A program made the position numbers and the translations under genes. The notes under the pieces were generated by a model. The model was not told the DNA's origin, searched no databases, and saw nothing but the letters and a program-made list of their open reading frames with translations. Below are positions 1-9,400 of a stretch of 64,000 nt of DNA, piece by piece. The stretch spans positions 16,370 to 80,369 of the forward strand of contig NZ_DS989810.1 in assembly GCF_000155775.1 (NCBI RefSeq), in the 5' to 3' direction. This DNA is from Glaciecola sp. HTCC2999. GTDB lineage: Bacteria; Pseudomonadota; Gammaproteobacteria; Enterobacterales; Alteromonadaceae. The stretch's first letter is position 1, and each line of letters begins with the position of its first letter.

Positions 1-227
1 GCCTGAGATGAGTCAGCTTTTTTATGCACGACAAATAACGTAATAAATGCTGCTATTGTCATACCTAATGACATCATTGGGCTAATACCCACTGCCATAG
101 CAACACCAGCACATAATGCACTGAATAAAAGTGTCATTGATAACAACATATAGGTATTACGTAATACCTTGTTGGTTTCAAGTACCGATGCTTGAGACGA
201 CTGAGCGTAAACGGTATCTCTGTTCAT
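1..227 (-). CDS. yccA: Bax inhibitor-1/YccA family membrane protein, N-terminal part
   Basis: The gene reads leftward and runs off the window edge, so only about 75 N-terminal residues are visible. The segment TNKVLRNTYMLLSMTL closely matches the conserved start of E. coli YccA (HKVLRNTYFLLSLTL), an inner-membrane member of the Bax inhibitor-1 family that interacts with the FtsH protease. Two hydrophobic stretches follow, as expected for the first membrane segments. The ATG at 227 is preceded by a strong GGAGGGA ribosome site (complement of 231-237). The family assignment is confident; the physiological role is known only from E. coli. Confidence 0.85.
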   Translation of the reverse strand, partial: MNRDTVYAQSSQASVLETNKVLRNTYMLLSMTLLFSALCAGVAMAVGISPMMSLGMTIAAFITLFVVHKKADSSQ

Positions 228-408
228 TGTTCCCTCCACAGGATTTGTCTTACAAAAATTAAAAAACTTTGTTCTATTGTATATGGCTATTGTTATAGGC
301 GAAAGTTCAATTTTCAAGTTTCTGCGCCTATATAGTATATAAATATATCTATAATGTGGAAAAAATAAGCAACCGAACAAAAAAATGTAATTTATTTGCA
401 GATAGGGG

Positions 409-437
409 TTTACAAAGCGTCTGAAGGTCATTAATAT
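409..437 (+). promoter_or_regulatory. Promoter of the tRNA-Ser gene
   Basis: A -35 like TTTACA (409-414) and a -10 like TAATAT (432-437) are separated by 17 bp, and the tRNA begins 13 bp further on. This is a consensus sigma-70 arrangement. Confidence 0.6.
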
Positions 438-450
438 GCGCGTCTCTTAA

Positions 451-542
451 GGAGAGTTGGCAGAGTCCGGTTGAATGCACCTGACTTGAAATCAGACGAA
501 GGGTCAAACCTTCCGGGGGTTCGAATCCCTCACTCTCCGCCA
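451..542 (+). tRNA. tRNA-Ser (anticodon UGA)
   Basis: The acceptor stem GGAGAGT pairs with ACTCTCC, there is a long variable arm as in class II tRNAs, the anticodon loop CTTGAAA places TGA at the anticodon, and CCA is encoded. The last 14 bases recur at 23036-23049, so this gene is the integration site of the element that follows. The gene is intact after integration. Confidence 0.95.
529..542 (+). repeat. attL core: 14-bp direct repeat at the tRNA-Ser 3' end
   Basis: CTCACTCTCCGCCA is found here at the 3' end of tRNA-Ser and again, in the same orientation, at 23036-23049 beside the integrase gene. Tyrosine integrases of the P4 type commonly use tRNA 3' ends as attachment sites. The repeat bounds an insertion of about 22.5 kb. 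Confidence 0.8.
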
Positions 543-554
543 TATTATTTAGAT

Positions 555-581
555 AAGCCTCTGTTATACAGGGGCTTTTTT
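555..581 (+). terminator. Rho-independent terminator after tRNA-Ser (element side)
   Basis: A 9-bp stem (AAGCCTCTG against CAGGGGCTT, one G-U pair) with a 5-nt loop is followed by a T run. It lies inside the element; the likely native terminator of the tRNA is at 23058-23087, beyond attR. Confidence 0.75.
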
Positions 582-596
582 ATGTCTGTTATATAT

Positions 597-620
597 AAAG
601 CCGTCAGTAAAGCCGTCATT
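597..620 (+). repeat. Left arm-type integrase sites: two tandem 12-bp repeats
   Basis: AAAGCCGTCAGT is followed immediately by AAAGCCGTCATT. A very similar tandem pair (AAAGACCGTCAT, AAAGACCGTCAA) lies at 22897-22920 near the other end of the element, in the same orientation and with the same 12-bp period. Position, pairing and spacing fit arm-type binding sites of a tyrosine recombinase. Confidence 0.6.
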
Positions 621-954
621 TGTCTTCACTTTAAACAGAGTTTTAATACTTTTGGGTTTTCGATTGTGACAGTGTATTGGTATACCTCTTGGTGGCTCAG
701 AGCTACTTCTCATCATGTAAAAAGGCCAAGCCGGTACTGTATAGAATTAACTTCATATATCTATAGGTGAATTGGCCCGTTTCGAATAACTTAACTTTAG
801 ATTTAGCTACAACGCCGAGCACATACAATATGAATTGTCTAACTCGTTGGTATTGATAAAGGGGAAGCGTCTGACTATAAAGAGTCGTATTTAGGTTTAG
901 GACTTTATTTAGCAAAATTATATGTAGATTATCATCAACTAATGCAATGATGCT
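621..954. other. Non-coding stretch between left arm sites and IS copy
   Basis: About 330 bp without a recognisable gene on either strand. The open frames that cross it have no family resemblance. It may hold more of the attachment region or decayed sequence. Confidence 0.4.
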
Positions 955-1028
955 TGACCTTCTCCCCAAAAATAAAACCATGACTTTGATGAGATTTCCA
1001 ATAAAATATATGCAATGGAGATCGAATC

Positions 1029-1259
1029 ATGAAGAAGCGTTATACCGAAGAACAGATCATAAAAGTAATCAAACAGCATGAAGCTGGTGTGAAGGTTGAG
1101 GATATATGTCGTGACATGGGTATATCAACAGGCACTTTTTATAATTGGCGCAGTAAGTTCGCTGGATTAGAAGTTAATGAAGCCAAGCGACTCAAAGAGC
1201 TTGAGTCTGAAAATAGTAGGCTCAAAAAGCTACTTGCGGAGAAATTACTCGAAGTTTAA
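1029..1259 (+). CDS. IS3-family transposase OrfA
   Basis: A 76-aa protein with an N-terminal helix-turn-helix of the transposase_8 type (residues about 4-45, with ISTGTFYNWRSKF as recognition region), then a leucine-zipper-like coiled coil (ELESENSRLKKLLAEK). It would bind the IS ends and, in a working copy, form a fused OrfAB by frameshifting. This orfA is intact but its orfB partner is dead. Confidence 0.9.
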   Translation: MKKRYTEEQIIKVIKQHEAGVKVEDICRDMGISTGTFYNWRSKFAGLEVNEAKRLKELESENSRLKKLLAEKLLEV

Positions 1260-1262
1260 GCG

Positions 1263-2100
1263 ATGAAGGATGTTGTTTCAAAAAAGTGGTAAAGCCTGCA
1301 GGTAGAAAGCGTATCGCTGTGTACTTAATACAGCAGCATAAATTGAGTGAACGACGCGCTTGTAGCTAGCACAGGTTAGTAGGACGGCATTTAGGCATCA
1401 ACCCAAACTCCCATGCAAGACAGCCCTTAAGAAATAAATTGAAAGCATATGCACGCATACTCTTGCTATGGCTATTTGATGCTGCATGAGCTTAAAGAAA
1501 GATGGATTAGTCGTCAACAGTAAACGCACTTATCGGATTTATACCGAAGAAGCATTATAGGTACGCACCAAAAAGCGTAAAAAGCTGATAAGACCACGGC
1601 TTCCAATGGAAGTCCCAAACGAAGTAAAACAGCGTTGGTCGATGGATTTTGTCGCAGACCAACTTGCCAATGGGCGACGTTTTAGGGTCTTAAATGTCGT
1701 TGATGACTTTTCACGAGAGCTAATTGGTCAGCTAGTATCGGTATCCATAAACGGCAACATGGTTTCTCGCTTTTTAGACCAACTAATGGAAACAAGAAAA
1801 CGTCCTAAATCTATTGTTTGTGACAATGGGACCGAATTTACCAGTAAAGCGATGTTCAATTGGTCAAGAGATAGTAAAGTTAAACTGGCATTTATTCAGC
1901 CTGGAAAACCTACTCAAAATGTGTTTGTTGAAAGCCTAAATGGCAAATTTAGAAACGAGTGTTTGAATCAACATTGGTTTAGGACATTAGAACACGCAAA
2001 ATATGAAATTTAACAATGGCGAGTGCATTACAACCATGTTCGCCCACATAGTTCACTCAATTATTTATCGCCAAAAGAGTTCGTGGAGCAAGCAGCTTAA
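1263..2100 (+). pseudogene. IS3-family transposase OrfB, broken
   Basis: The start (MKDVVSKK) is at 1263, but the frame is lost within about 30 bases and stop codons interrupt the N-terminal region. From 1606 to 2013 the DDE integrase core is open and includes MDFVADQL, DNGTEF and the FVESLNGKFRNECLN segment with the catalytic Glu. A TAA at 2011 then cuts it, although the same frame continues as QWRVHYNHVRPHSSLNYLSP to a stop at 2098, the normal OrfB C-terminus. There is at least one frameshift and one nonsense change, so the protein cannot be active. Confidence 0.9.
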
Positions 2101-2246
2101 TTAATAATTTCTCATCGAAGAAGTGGTCTTAATTAAGGGAGAAGGTCATACCGTTGAAAAATTTGACGATAATCAAATATTCATAAATATTTACTTAGTC
2201 AAAAATTTGCATTAGTATTAATAAAGTATTTTTGTAAGAGAATCTT

Positions 2247-2627
2247 ATGTCTAAAGCATTTTCAAAAGTCTTAGTAATGACGCTTATGCTGGTTGCCTTT
2301 GTGGGGCAAGCATTTGCGTATTCTGCTATGTCTTGTGAAATGTTATCAGGTTCTCACGAATCACACATGAACATGGATCATTCCAAAATGAGTCATCATG
2401 AAGGAATGAATCATGGGGATATGAATAAAAGCAGTAATGGTCAATCAGAAGATTGTTGTGATGTTGAATGTGTTTGTCCTGCAAATGCTTGTTCATCTAC
2501 TATAGTCCTAAATTCCAGTGTTAACTCGACAGATATTCAATTTTTGAGCGAATCTGTAGCTGTTCTACAATTTAATCAACCTCACTCAATTTCGACTTCC
2601 CTTTATCGTCCACCAATTTTTGCCTAA
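2247..2627 (+). CDS. Exported Met/His-rich protein, putative copper binding
   Basis: A 126-aa protein with a signal peptide ending near VGQAFA. The mature part is very rich in Met and His (MNMDHSKMSHHEGMNHGDM) and then has a CC...C.C...C cluster (DCCDVECVCPANAC). This composition resembles small periplasmic copper-binding or CopL/DUF2946-like proteins found beside copper efflux genes. It is the first gene of the metal operon, 107 bp ahead of the DUF411 gene. It may buffer or sense Cu(I)/Ag(I) in the periplasm; this is inferred from residues and context only. Confidence 0.6.
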   Translation: MSKAFSKVLVMTLMLVAFVGQAFAYSAMSCEMLSGSHESHMNMDHSKMSHHEGMNHGDMNKSSNGQSEDCCDVECVCPANACSSTIVLNSSVNSTDIQFLSESVAVLQFNQPHSISTSLYRPPIFA

Positions 2628-2734
2628 TACAGGATTAGTGCGTCCAAATTTCGCACACATGTAATTAATTTTTCTGTTAGTCAATATAGCGTCATAGCGC
2701 TATAGATATTTTCCAGCAATGTCTGGGGGCAAAA

Positions 2735-3232
2735 ATGATCAATAAGTATTTAAAAATAGCAGTTGTAATGTTGCTTTTACCTGCGTTTGCAAACGCAGGT
2801 GAACATAAACATGTACACAATAACGATGTAACACCTTTGGAGTTAATCGTTTATAAAACCCCTACTTGTGGGTGTTGTAAAAAATGGATAACTCATATTG
2901 AAGACAAAGGGATCGTTGCACATTCCAAAGATTTCCGAAACATCAGCAATATCAAAACTAAGTATGGGATCAAACCTAATTACCGTTCATGTCACACAGC
3001 GGTTAGTCGAAATGGCTTTGCCTTTGAAGGACATGTTCCCGCTAAATTTATTCAGCAGTTCTTGACAGAAGAACATCCAAATGCCATTGGGCTTTCAGTT
3101 CCAGCAATGCCAGTTGGCTCTCCCGGTATGGAAGTCGGTGACCGCTTTATGCCATACAACGTGTTAATTCTATTTAAAGATGAAACGAGTAAAGTCTATG
3201 CAAAAGTTAAGACATACGAGGAGCAATTCTAA
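2735..3232 (+). CDS. DUF411 periplasmic metal-binding protein
   Basis: A 165-aa protein with a signal peptide (ends ANAG) followed by a His-rich linker (EHKHVHNN). It carries the DUF411 hallmark TPTCGCCKKW, with a further Cys-His in YRSCHTAV and the GHVPA and GLSVPAMPVGSPGME motifs of the family. DUF411 proteins are associated with copper and silver resistance operons and are thought to bind the metal in the periplasm. The stop overlaps the next start by one base (TAATG), so translation is coupled to the outer-membrane gene. Confidence 0.85.
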   Translation: MINKYLKIAVVMLLLPAFANAGEHKHVHNNDVTPLELIVYKTPTCGCCKKWITHIEDKGIVAHSKDFRNISNIKTKYGIKPNYRSCHTAVSRNGFAFEGHVPAKFIQQFLTEEHPNAIGLSVPAMPVGSPGMEVGDRFMPYNVLILFKDETSKVYAKVKTYEEQF

Positions 3233-4659
3233 TGAAATTGAACGCTTCAAACCTTACTTCACTTTCAACTGCACTAATACTCAGCTTGTCTGTATTCTCA
3301 GCTCAAGCTGAGAAAGTAGTGTCGCTTGAACAAGCTATCACCTTAGCTCAGCAAAATGATCCTTGGCTTCATGGTAGCCGATTGAAACAAAGTGCAGTTG
3401 AAAATAGAAGTATTGCTTCAGGTACTTTACCTGACCCCAAAGTATCACTAGGGATAATGAATTTACCAACAGATACTTGGGACTTAGATCAGGAAGGAAT
3501 GACTCAGCTAAAGGTTGGCGTCTATCAAATGTTTCCGAGAGGCGACAGTCTAGAGATCAAGCAAGACCAGTTACAAATTGAGTCCACGAAATTTCCACTG
3601 CTACGAGAGGATCGTAAAGCTAAGTTGAAAAGCCAAGTGTCACAACTTTGGTTAGATGCTTACTTAGCCCAGAAAACTATTAAATTGATTGAAGATGATT
3701 GGTCCCTCTTTGAGCAGATGGCGGAAGTGGCTAAAGCTAGCTATTCAAACGTTGTTGGTAAAACTAGACAGCAAGATGTTATTCGTGCTCAATTGGAAAT
3801 AGTGCAGTTAGATAACAGATTAACTTCGCAAAAGCAGAAACTAGAAACGACAATCGCTCGCCTTAATGAGTGGCTTCATATTTACGATGCTGACCGATTG
3901 AATGAATCATTCAACTTTGACTCGCAACCACTAGAGTTTAGCGTCTCAAAAGAATTGCCTTCGATTCAATTGAATAATCCAACAGTCCTAAAAGCATCTA
4001 ATTACTCAAGAAATCTATTGGCTCAAGCTCTTGCTAATCATCCAGCCATACTTGCAATTGATGTAAAACGCAAATCTTCAGAAAAAGGTGTTGAATTAGC
4101 TAAACAGCAATATGAGCCGCAATGGGTTGTTAATGCGAGCTATGCCTATCGTGACAATATGGCTTCTGGTGATAGCCGAGCTGATTTATTTTCTGTTGGG
4201 GTAACGTTTGATTTACCGTTGTTTACCGAGAACAGACAAGATAAGCAAGTTGCAGCTTCTATTGCAGATTCAGAGGCTGTTAAAACCGAGAAACTATTGC
4301 TGACAAAGCAAATGATCAGTGCGGTGGAAAAGGAGCTTAGACAGCTTAAGCGTTTATCTGATAGACAATCTATCTATCAAGAACAACTCCTTAAACAAAC
4401 TCATGACCAAACGGAAGCGTCTTTGACGGCTTACACCAATGATGATGGCGATTTTGCCGAAGTTGTTCGAGCAAGAATTGCCGAATTAAATACCAGAATA
4501 TCAGCTTTAAGAATTGATGTTGATGCACTTAAAACAGTTACTCGCATCAACTATTTCTTTGCGCATTCTCAATCTAAATCAAATGCTGAACATAAGCCAT
4601 TGCACACTTCGCACAAAGCTAATCAGCACTTATCCAATAAGCAATTTGGAGAAAAATAA
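3232..4659 (+). CDS. cusC: TolC-family outer-membrane channel of an RND metal efflux system (CusC-like)
   Basis: A 475-aa protein of typical outer membrane efflux protein length with two repeats (about 35-220 and 260-430) rich in the long helices of the family. The signal peptide ends SAQA and there is no lipobox, unlike E. coli CusC, which is a lipoprotein. It would form the exit duct for the adjacent CusB- and CusA-like proteins. It overlaps both neighbours by one base (TAATG). The assignment to a Cu/Ag system comes from the neighbours. Confidence 0.85.
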   Translation: MKLNASNLTSLSTALILSLSVFSAQAEKVVSLEQAITLAQQNDPWLHGSRLKQSAVENRSIASGTLPDPKVSLGIMNLPTDTWDLDQEGMTQLKVGVYQMFPRGDSLEIKQDQLQIESTKFPLLREDRKAKLKSQVSQLWLDAYLAQKTIKLIEDDWSLFEQMAEVAKASYSNVVGKTRQQDVIRAQLEIVQLDNRLTSQKQKLETTIARLNEWLHIYDADRLNESFNFDSQPLEFSVSKELPSIQLNNPTVLKASNYSRNLLAQALANHPAILAIDVKRKSSEKGVELAKQQYEPQWVVNASYAYRDNMASGDSRADLFSVGVTFDLPLFTENRQDKQVAASIADSEAVKTEKLLLTKQMISAVEKELRQLKRLSDRQSIYQEQLLKQTHDQTEASLTAYTNDDGDFAEVVRARIAELNTRISALRIDVDALKTVTRINYFFAHSQSKSNAEHKPLHTSHKANQHLSNKQFGEK

Positions 4660-6416
4660 TGTCAACGAATACGAAAACAATTATTGCCGTCATTATTGGG
4701 GCAGCACTAGGTGCAGGAGCATTGAGCTTATATCAAGGTGCAGGCTCAAACAGTGATACTGTTGAAGCTACATCAGCAGAGAAACAACCGCTGTATTGGG
4801 TTGCACCGATGGATTCTAATTACCGCCGGGACAAGCCCGGTAAGTCGCCTATGGGGATGGATTTAATTCCTGTGTATGAGGAAGGATCATCTGGTGATGA
4901 CTTTGGCCCCGGAGCAGTAAAAATTGCGCCTCATGTAGTGAATAACCTTGGGGTTCGCACTGCACCTGTTGAACTGAAAAATATGCATACTGAAATCTCA
5001 ACGGTAGGTTACGTTCAATATGATGAAGATAAGCTAATTCATATCCACCCACGGGTTGATGGCTGGATTGAAAAACTTTACATCAAAGCAGCAGGTAACC
5101 CTGTAGAGAAAGGGCAGCCTCTTTATAGACTATATTCTCCTCAGTTAGTTAACGCGCAAGAAGAACTGTTAATAGCGTTAAACCGCGATAATAGTTCCTT
5201 AATTTCAGCAGCCAAAGATCGCCTTAAAGCTTTACAGCTTTCTTCAGATTTCATTCAAAAGTTAGAAAAGACAAGAAAGGTTCAGCAAACAATTACCTTT
5301 TATTCACCACAAGCAGGTTTTGTCGATGGTTTGAAGGTTAGAGAAGGTTTTTATGTAAAGCCGGGAAACACCTTATTAAGCATTGGCCAGCTAGATCAAG
5401 TTTGGGTTGAAGCAGAAGTGTTTGAACGTGACGCAGCCTTAATTAAAAAAGGACTTCCTGTATCAATGACACTGGATTATTTACCCGGTGAGGACTGGGC
5501 TGGTGTCGTTGATTATGTTTATCCAACATTGAACAGTAAAACACGCACACTCCGAGTGAGATTGAAATTTGATAACACAGACTATCAATTAAAACCAAAT
5601 ATGTTTGCACAAGTCTCTATTCACGCTAATCAAGCTGATAGCACCATCCTCGTGCCTAAAGAAGCCGTTATTAGAACAGGTAAACAGGACAGAGTAGTAC
5701 TTGCGTTAGGTGATGGGCAATTTAAATCTATTGAAGTGACTATTGGCCGGGTTGATATCGACAACATCGAAATATTAGACGGCTTAAATGAAGATGACGT
5801 TGTGGTGACATCTGCCCAATTTTTGATTGATTCTGAATCAAGTAAAAGCTCTGACTTTAAACGAATGACTCATGATGAAGTGCCTAACTCTGTTTGGATG
5901 CAAGGGGATGTTAATAGTGTTATGGCAGGGCACCGCATGGTTAATATTTCACATGGCCCTGCTGAAGCTTGGGATTGGCCTGAAATGGTTATGGATTTTA
6001 CTGTGGCTGAAAAAGTCGATATTGACTCATTAAAGTCAGGTCAATCTCTGCACTTTGAAGTGAGCAAAACCGAAGGCGGTGGATATGAAATTACTGGAAT
6101 TCATATTATGAGTGAGTCTGGTGATATGAGTGAAGAAGTATCTTTTGCAACAGTATCAGGTCTAATAAATTCTATTAATGTTGATACGCGTGTTCTAAAT
6201 ATTAGCCGAGGTCCAATAGATAAATGGGATAGACCTGCTGCGACGATGGATTTTATCGTCGCGGACAATATAGAAATAGTTGATTTCACTGTTGGTGATA
6301 ACGTCATTTTCACCTTTGAGGTAAGAGATGACTTAGTTATCACTGACATTTCTCTTGAATCAGATGAACAACACGGCGAGGAAAATAAGCCGGTCGTTGA
6401 TCACTCGAATCATTAA
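4659..6416 (+). CDS. cusB: RND periplasmic adaptor, CusB-like, fused to two CusF-like domains
   Basis: A 585-aa membrane fusion protein. After an N-terminal anchor (about 7-25) comes a heavy-metal-binding domain (about 46-73: YWVAPMD...KPGKSPMGMDLIPVY) and then the barrel-sandwich and beta-barrel adaptor region to about residue 395. The C-terminus has two tandem CusF-type domains. The first keeps all four Cu(I)/Ag(I) ligands with the E. coli CusF spacing (His432, Trp440, Met443, Met445). In the second, three of the four equivalents are changed (Arg517, Arg525, Ala528) and only Met530 remains. A separate CusF gene is absent, so the fused domain probably hands metal to the pump. Confidence 0.9.
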   Translation: MSTNTKTIIAVIIGAALGAGALSLYQGAGSNSDTVEATSAEKQPLYWVAPMDSNYRRDKPGKSPMGMDLIPVYEEGSSGDDFGPGAVKIAPHVVNNLGVRTAPVELKNMHTEISTVGYVQYDEDKLIHIHPRVDGWIEKLYIKAAGNPVEKGQPLYRLYSPQLVNAQEELLIALNRDNSSLISAAKDRLKALQLSSDFIQKLEKTRKVQQTITFYSPQAGFVDGLKVREGFYVKPGNTLLSIGQLDQVWVEAEVFERDAALIKKGLPVSMTLDYLPGEDWAGVVDYVYPTLNSKTRTLRVRLKFDNTDYQLKPNMFAQVSIHANQADSTILVPKEAVIRTGKQDRVVLALGDGQFKSIEVTIGRVDIDNIEILDGLNEDDVVVTSAQFLIDSESSKSSDFKRMTHDEVPNSVWMQGDVNSVMAGHRMVNISHGPAEAWDWPEMVMDFTVAEKVDIDSLKSGQSLHFEVSKTEGGGYEITGIHIMSESGDMSEEVSFATVSGLINSINVDTRVLNISRGPIDKWDRPAATMDFIVADNIEIVDFTVGDNVIFTFEVRDDLVITDISLESDEQHGEENKPVVDHSNH

Positions 6417-6431
6417 GTTGGGAGAAAAATA

Positions 6432-9400
6432 ATGATTGAATCAATTATTAGATGGTCAATTGGCAATCGTTTCTTTGTATTGCTGGTTACCTTAATTATT
6501 GCGTTTGGTGGTTTGTATTCATTAAAAAAAACGCCAGTGGATGCACTCCCAGACCTTTCTGATGTGCAGGTGATAATTAAGACGAGCTATCCGGGACAGG
6601 CACCACAAGTAGTACAAGATCAAGTGACGTTTCCCCTTACTACAGCGATGTTGTCAGTACCGGGAGCGCAAACTGTTCGTGGCTACTCATTTTTTGGTGA
6701 CTCTTATGTTTATATCATTTTTGATGACGATACTGATTTGTATTGGGCAAGAAGCCGGGTTCTAGAATACTTAAGCCAAGTAGCATCGAGCTTGCCTGAT
6801 TCAGCTAAGCCGCAATTAGGGCCTGATGCAACAGGTGTGGGTTGGGTATACATCTACGCTTTAACAGATAAATCTGGAAACCATGATCTAAGCCAATTAA
6901 GAAGTATTCAAGATTGGTTTTTAAAGTATGAATTGCAAACTGTACCGGGCGTGTCTGAGGTTTCCGCCGTTGGCGGTATGGTTAAGCAATATCAAGTGCA
7001 AGTTGATCCCGACAAGCTCAGAGCTTATAACGTGCCGTTAAGTCATATCCAAATGGCACTTAAACGAGGCAATAAAGAAACGGGCGCATCTGTTGTGGAA
7101 ATGGCGGAAGCTGAGTATATGGTTACTGCTACGGGGTATATTCAATCAGTTGGAGACATTGAGAAAATTCCACTTGGTATTAACGAACAAGGCACGCCAT
7201 TGCGTATTGGTGATGTTGCTACCGTTAATTTAGGGCCTCAAATGCGCCGTGGTATCGCAGAGCTAAATGGTGAAGGAGAAGTTGTTGGTGGTGTTGTCGT
7301 TATGCGCTTTGGTGAAAACGCTCAACAAACCATAAACGGGTTAAAAGAAAAACTTGAATCGCTTAAATCTTCTCTACCAGAGGGGGTGGAGATTGTCCCT
7401 GTTTATGACAGATCGAAGTTAATAGTTCGTGCTGTTGATAATCTTTGGAGCAAGTTGCTTGAGGAGCTTGCAGTCGTTGCTATTGTTTGTGTTGCTTTCC
7501 TATTTCATCTTCGCTCATCAATTGTGGCAGTTGTTACTCTACCACTAGGCATTTTGGTGTCGTTCATCATCATGTATATGCAAGGCATCAATGCCAATAT
7601 TATGTCTTTAGGCGGTATTGCGATTGCGATTGGTGCGATGACTGATGGTGCAATAGTGATGATTGAAAATATGCATAAGCATATGGAGAAAACACCACTT
7701 ACAGATGAAAACCGCTGGCAAATCGTAGCCAAGGCTGCGAGTGAAGTAGGCCCTGCATTATTTTTTAGCTTACTGATTATTACAGTCTCATTCTTACCTG
7801 TATTTATCTTGGAAGCGCAAGAAGGAAGAATGTTCTCTCCGCTCGCTTATACAAAAACCTATGCAATGGCGGCATCAGCAGGCTTGGCGATCACATTGGT
7901 GCCTGTATTGATGGGCTACTTTATTCGAGGCAAAGTTGTTTCTGAAAAGAAAAACCCGATAAACCGATTATTGATTGCTATCTACTTGCCTGTTTTAAAA
8001 CAAGTTATGAAGTTTCCAAAATCGACAATAGTAGCAGCAGTATTAGTGACTATCATTGGTTTTTGGCCTGTAGATAAAATTGGTAGTGAATTCATTCCGC
8101 CATTGGATGAAGGCGATCTCATGTATATGCCTACTACCTACCCCGGTATTTCAATTGGTAAAGCAAGGGAGTTATTGCAGCAAACAGACAAGCTTATTCG
8201 CACTGTGCCAGAAGTTGAAACAGTGTTTGGTAAAGTAGGAAGAGCTGAAACTGCAACCGATCCTGCACCTTTAACCATGATTGAAACATTTATTCAGTTG
8301 AAGCCTCAAGAAGAGTGGCGTGAGGGAGTTACAACAGAATCGTTAAAAGCTGAGTTTGATAAGTTGGTTAAGTTTCCGGGCTTAACCAATGCTTGGGTTA
8401 TGCCAATCAAGACTCGAATCGACATGTTAGCTACAGGTATAAAAACACCTGTAGGCATTAAAGTTGCCGGACCAGAGCTTGATGTAATTCAGGAAATCGG
8501 CCAACAAATAGAGCAAGTTTTACCCGAAGTTGCAGGCACAGCGTCAGTTTATTCTGAGCGCGTTGCAGGTGGACGATATATTAAGGTTGATATTTCACGA
8601 GATAAGGCAAGTCGCTTTGGGTTAAATATCGAAGATGTCCAACAAGTGGTTTCTACTGCTATTGGCGGCATGAATGTGACGCAAACAGTAGAAGGTCAAG
8701 AGCGTTACCCTGTTAACTTACGCTATCCGCAAGACTATCGAGACTCTCCTGAGCAGCTATCACGATTACCTGTCGTAACACCTAATGGACAGCGTATTGC
8801 GTTAGGGGATGTCGCAGATATTCGAGTTGAGAACGGTCCGCCGGGGATTAAGAGTGAAAATGCTCGTTTAAATGGCTGGACGTTTATCGATATAGACGGT
8901 GTTGACGTAGGTACTTATGTTGAAAGTGCAAAAATACACTTGGCTAATAATCTAAAACTACCAGCAGGTTATTCAATTACTTGGGCTGGGCAATACGAAT
9001 ATATGGAAAGAGCGAAAGAAAAGCTCACCTATGTACTGCCATTGACACTCGCCATTATTGTTATTTTGCTTTACTTAAACTTCAGAGCATTTAGTGAAGT
9101 GGCTATCATTATTGTGACTTTGCCAATGGCAATGATTGGTGGCTTATGGTTAATGTATCTGGAAGGATTTAACTTCTCCGTTGCCGTTGGTGTGGGCTTT
9201 ATTGCGCTGGCTGGTGTAGCGGTTGAGATAGGCGTGATAATGCTGGTCTATCTCAATCAGGCGCTTGCTGAGCTTAAGGAAAAAGCTGAAGAGCGAGCAG
9301 AACCTATCTCAGATGATCTATACCAAGATGCACTCTTACACGGTGCTGGTTTGCGTGTTCGTCCAGTAATGATGACGGTAGCCACAATCATTATCGGCTT

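Larger units (their letters stand above)
955..2148 (+). mobile_element. Inactive IS3-family insertion sequence
   Basis: The ends are inverted repeats: TGACCTTCTCCC starts at 955 and its exact reverse complement ends at 2148, giving an element of about 1.19 kb, a normal IS3-family size. It contains an intact orfA and a broken orfB. The flanking bases (GCT on the left, TAC on the right) show no target duplication, so the insertion is old or has been rearranged. Confidence 0.85.

Noticed and set aside
471-770. Open frame overlapping tRNA-Ser and the left arm sites
   Set aside because: It starts inside the tRNA and crosses a terminator; no protein family fits.
949-2152. Target-site duplication around the IS3 copy
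   Set aside because: The bases beside the inverted repeats (GCT and TAC) do not match.
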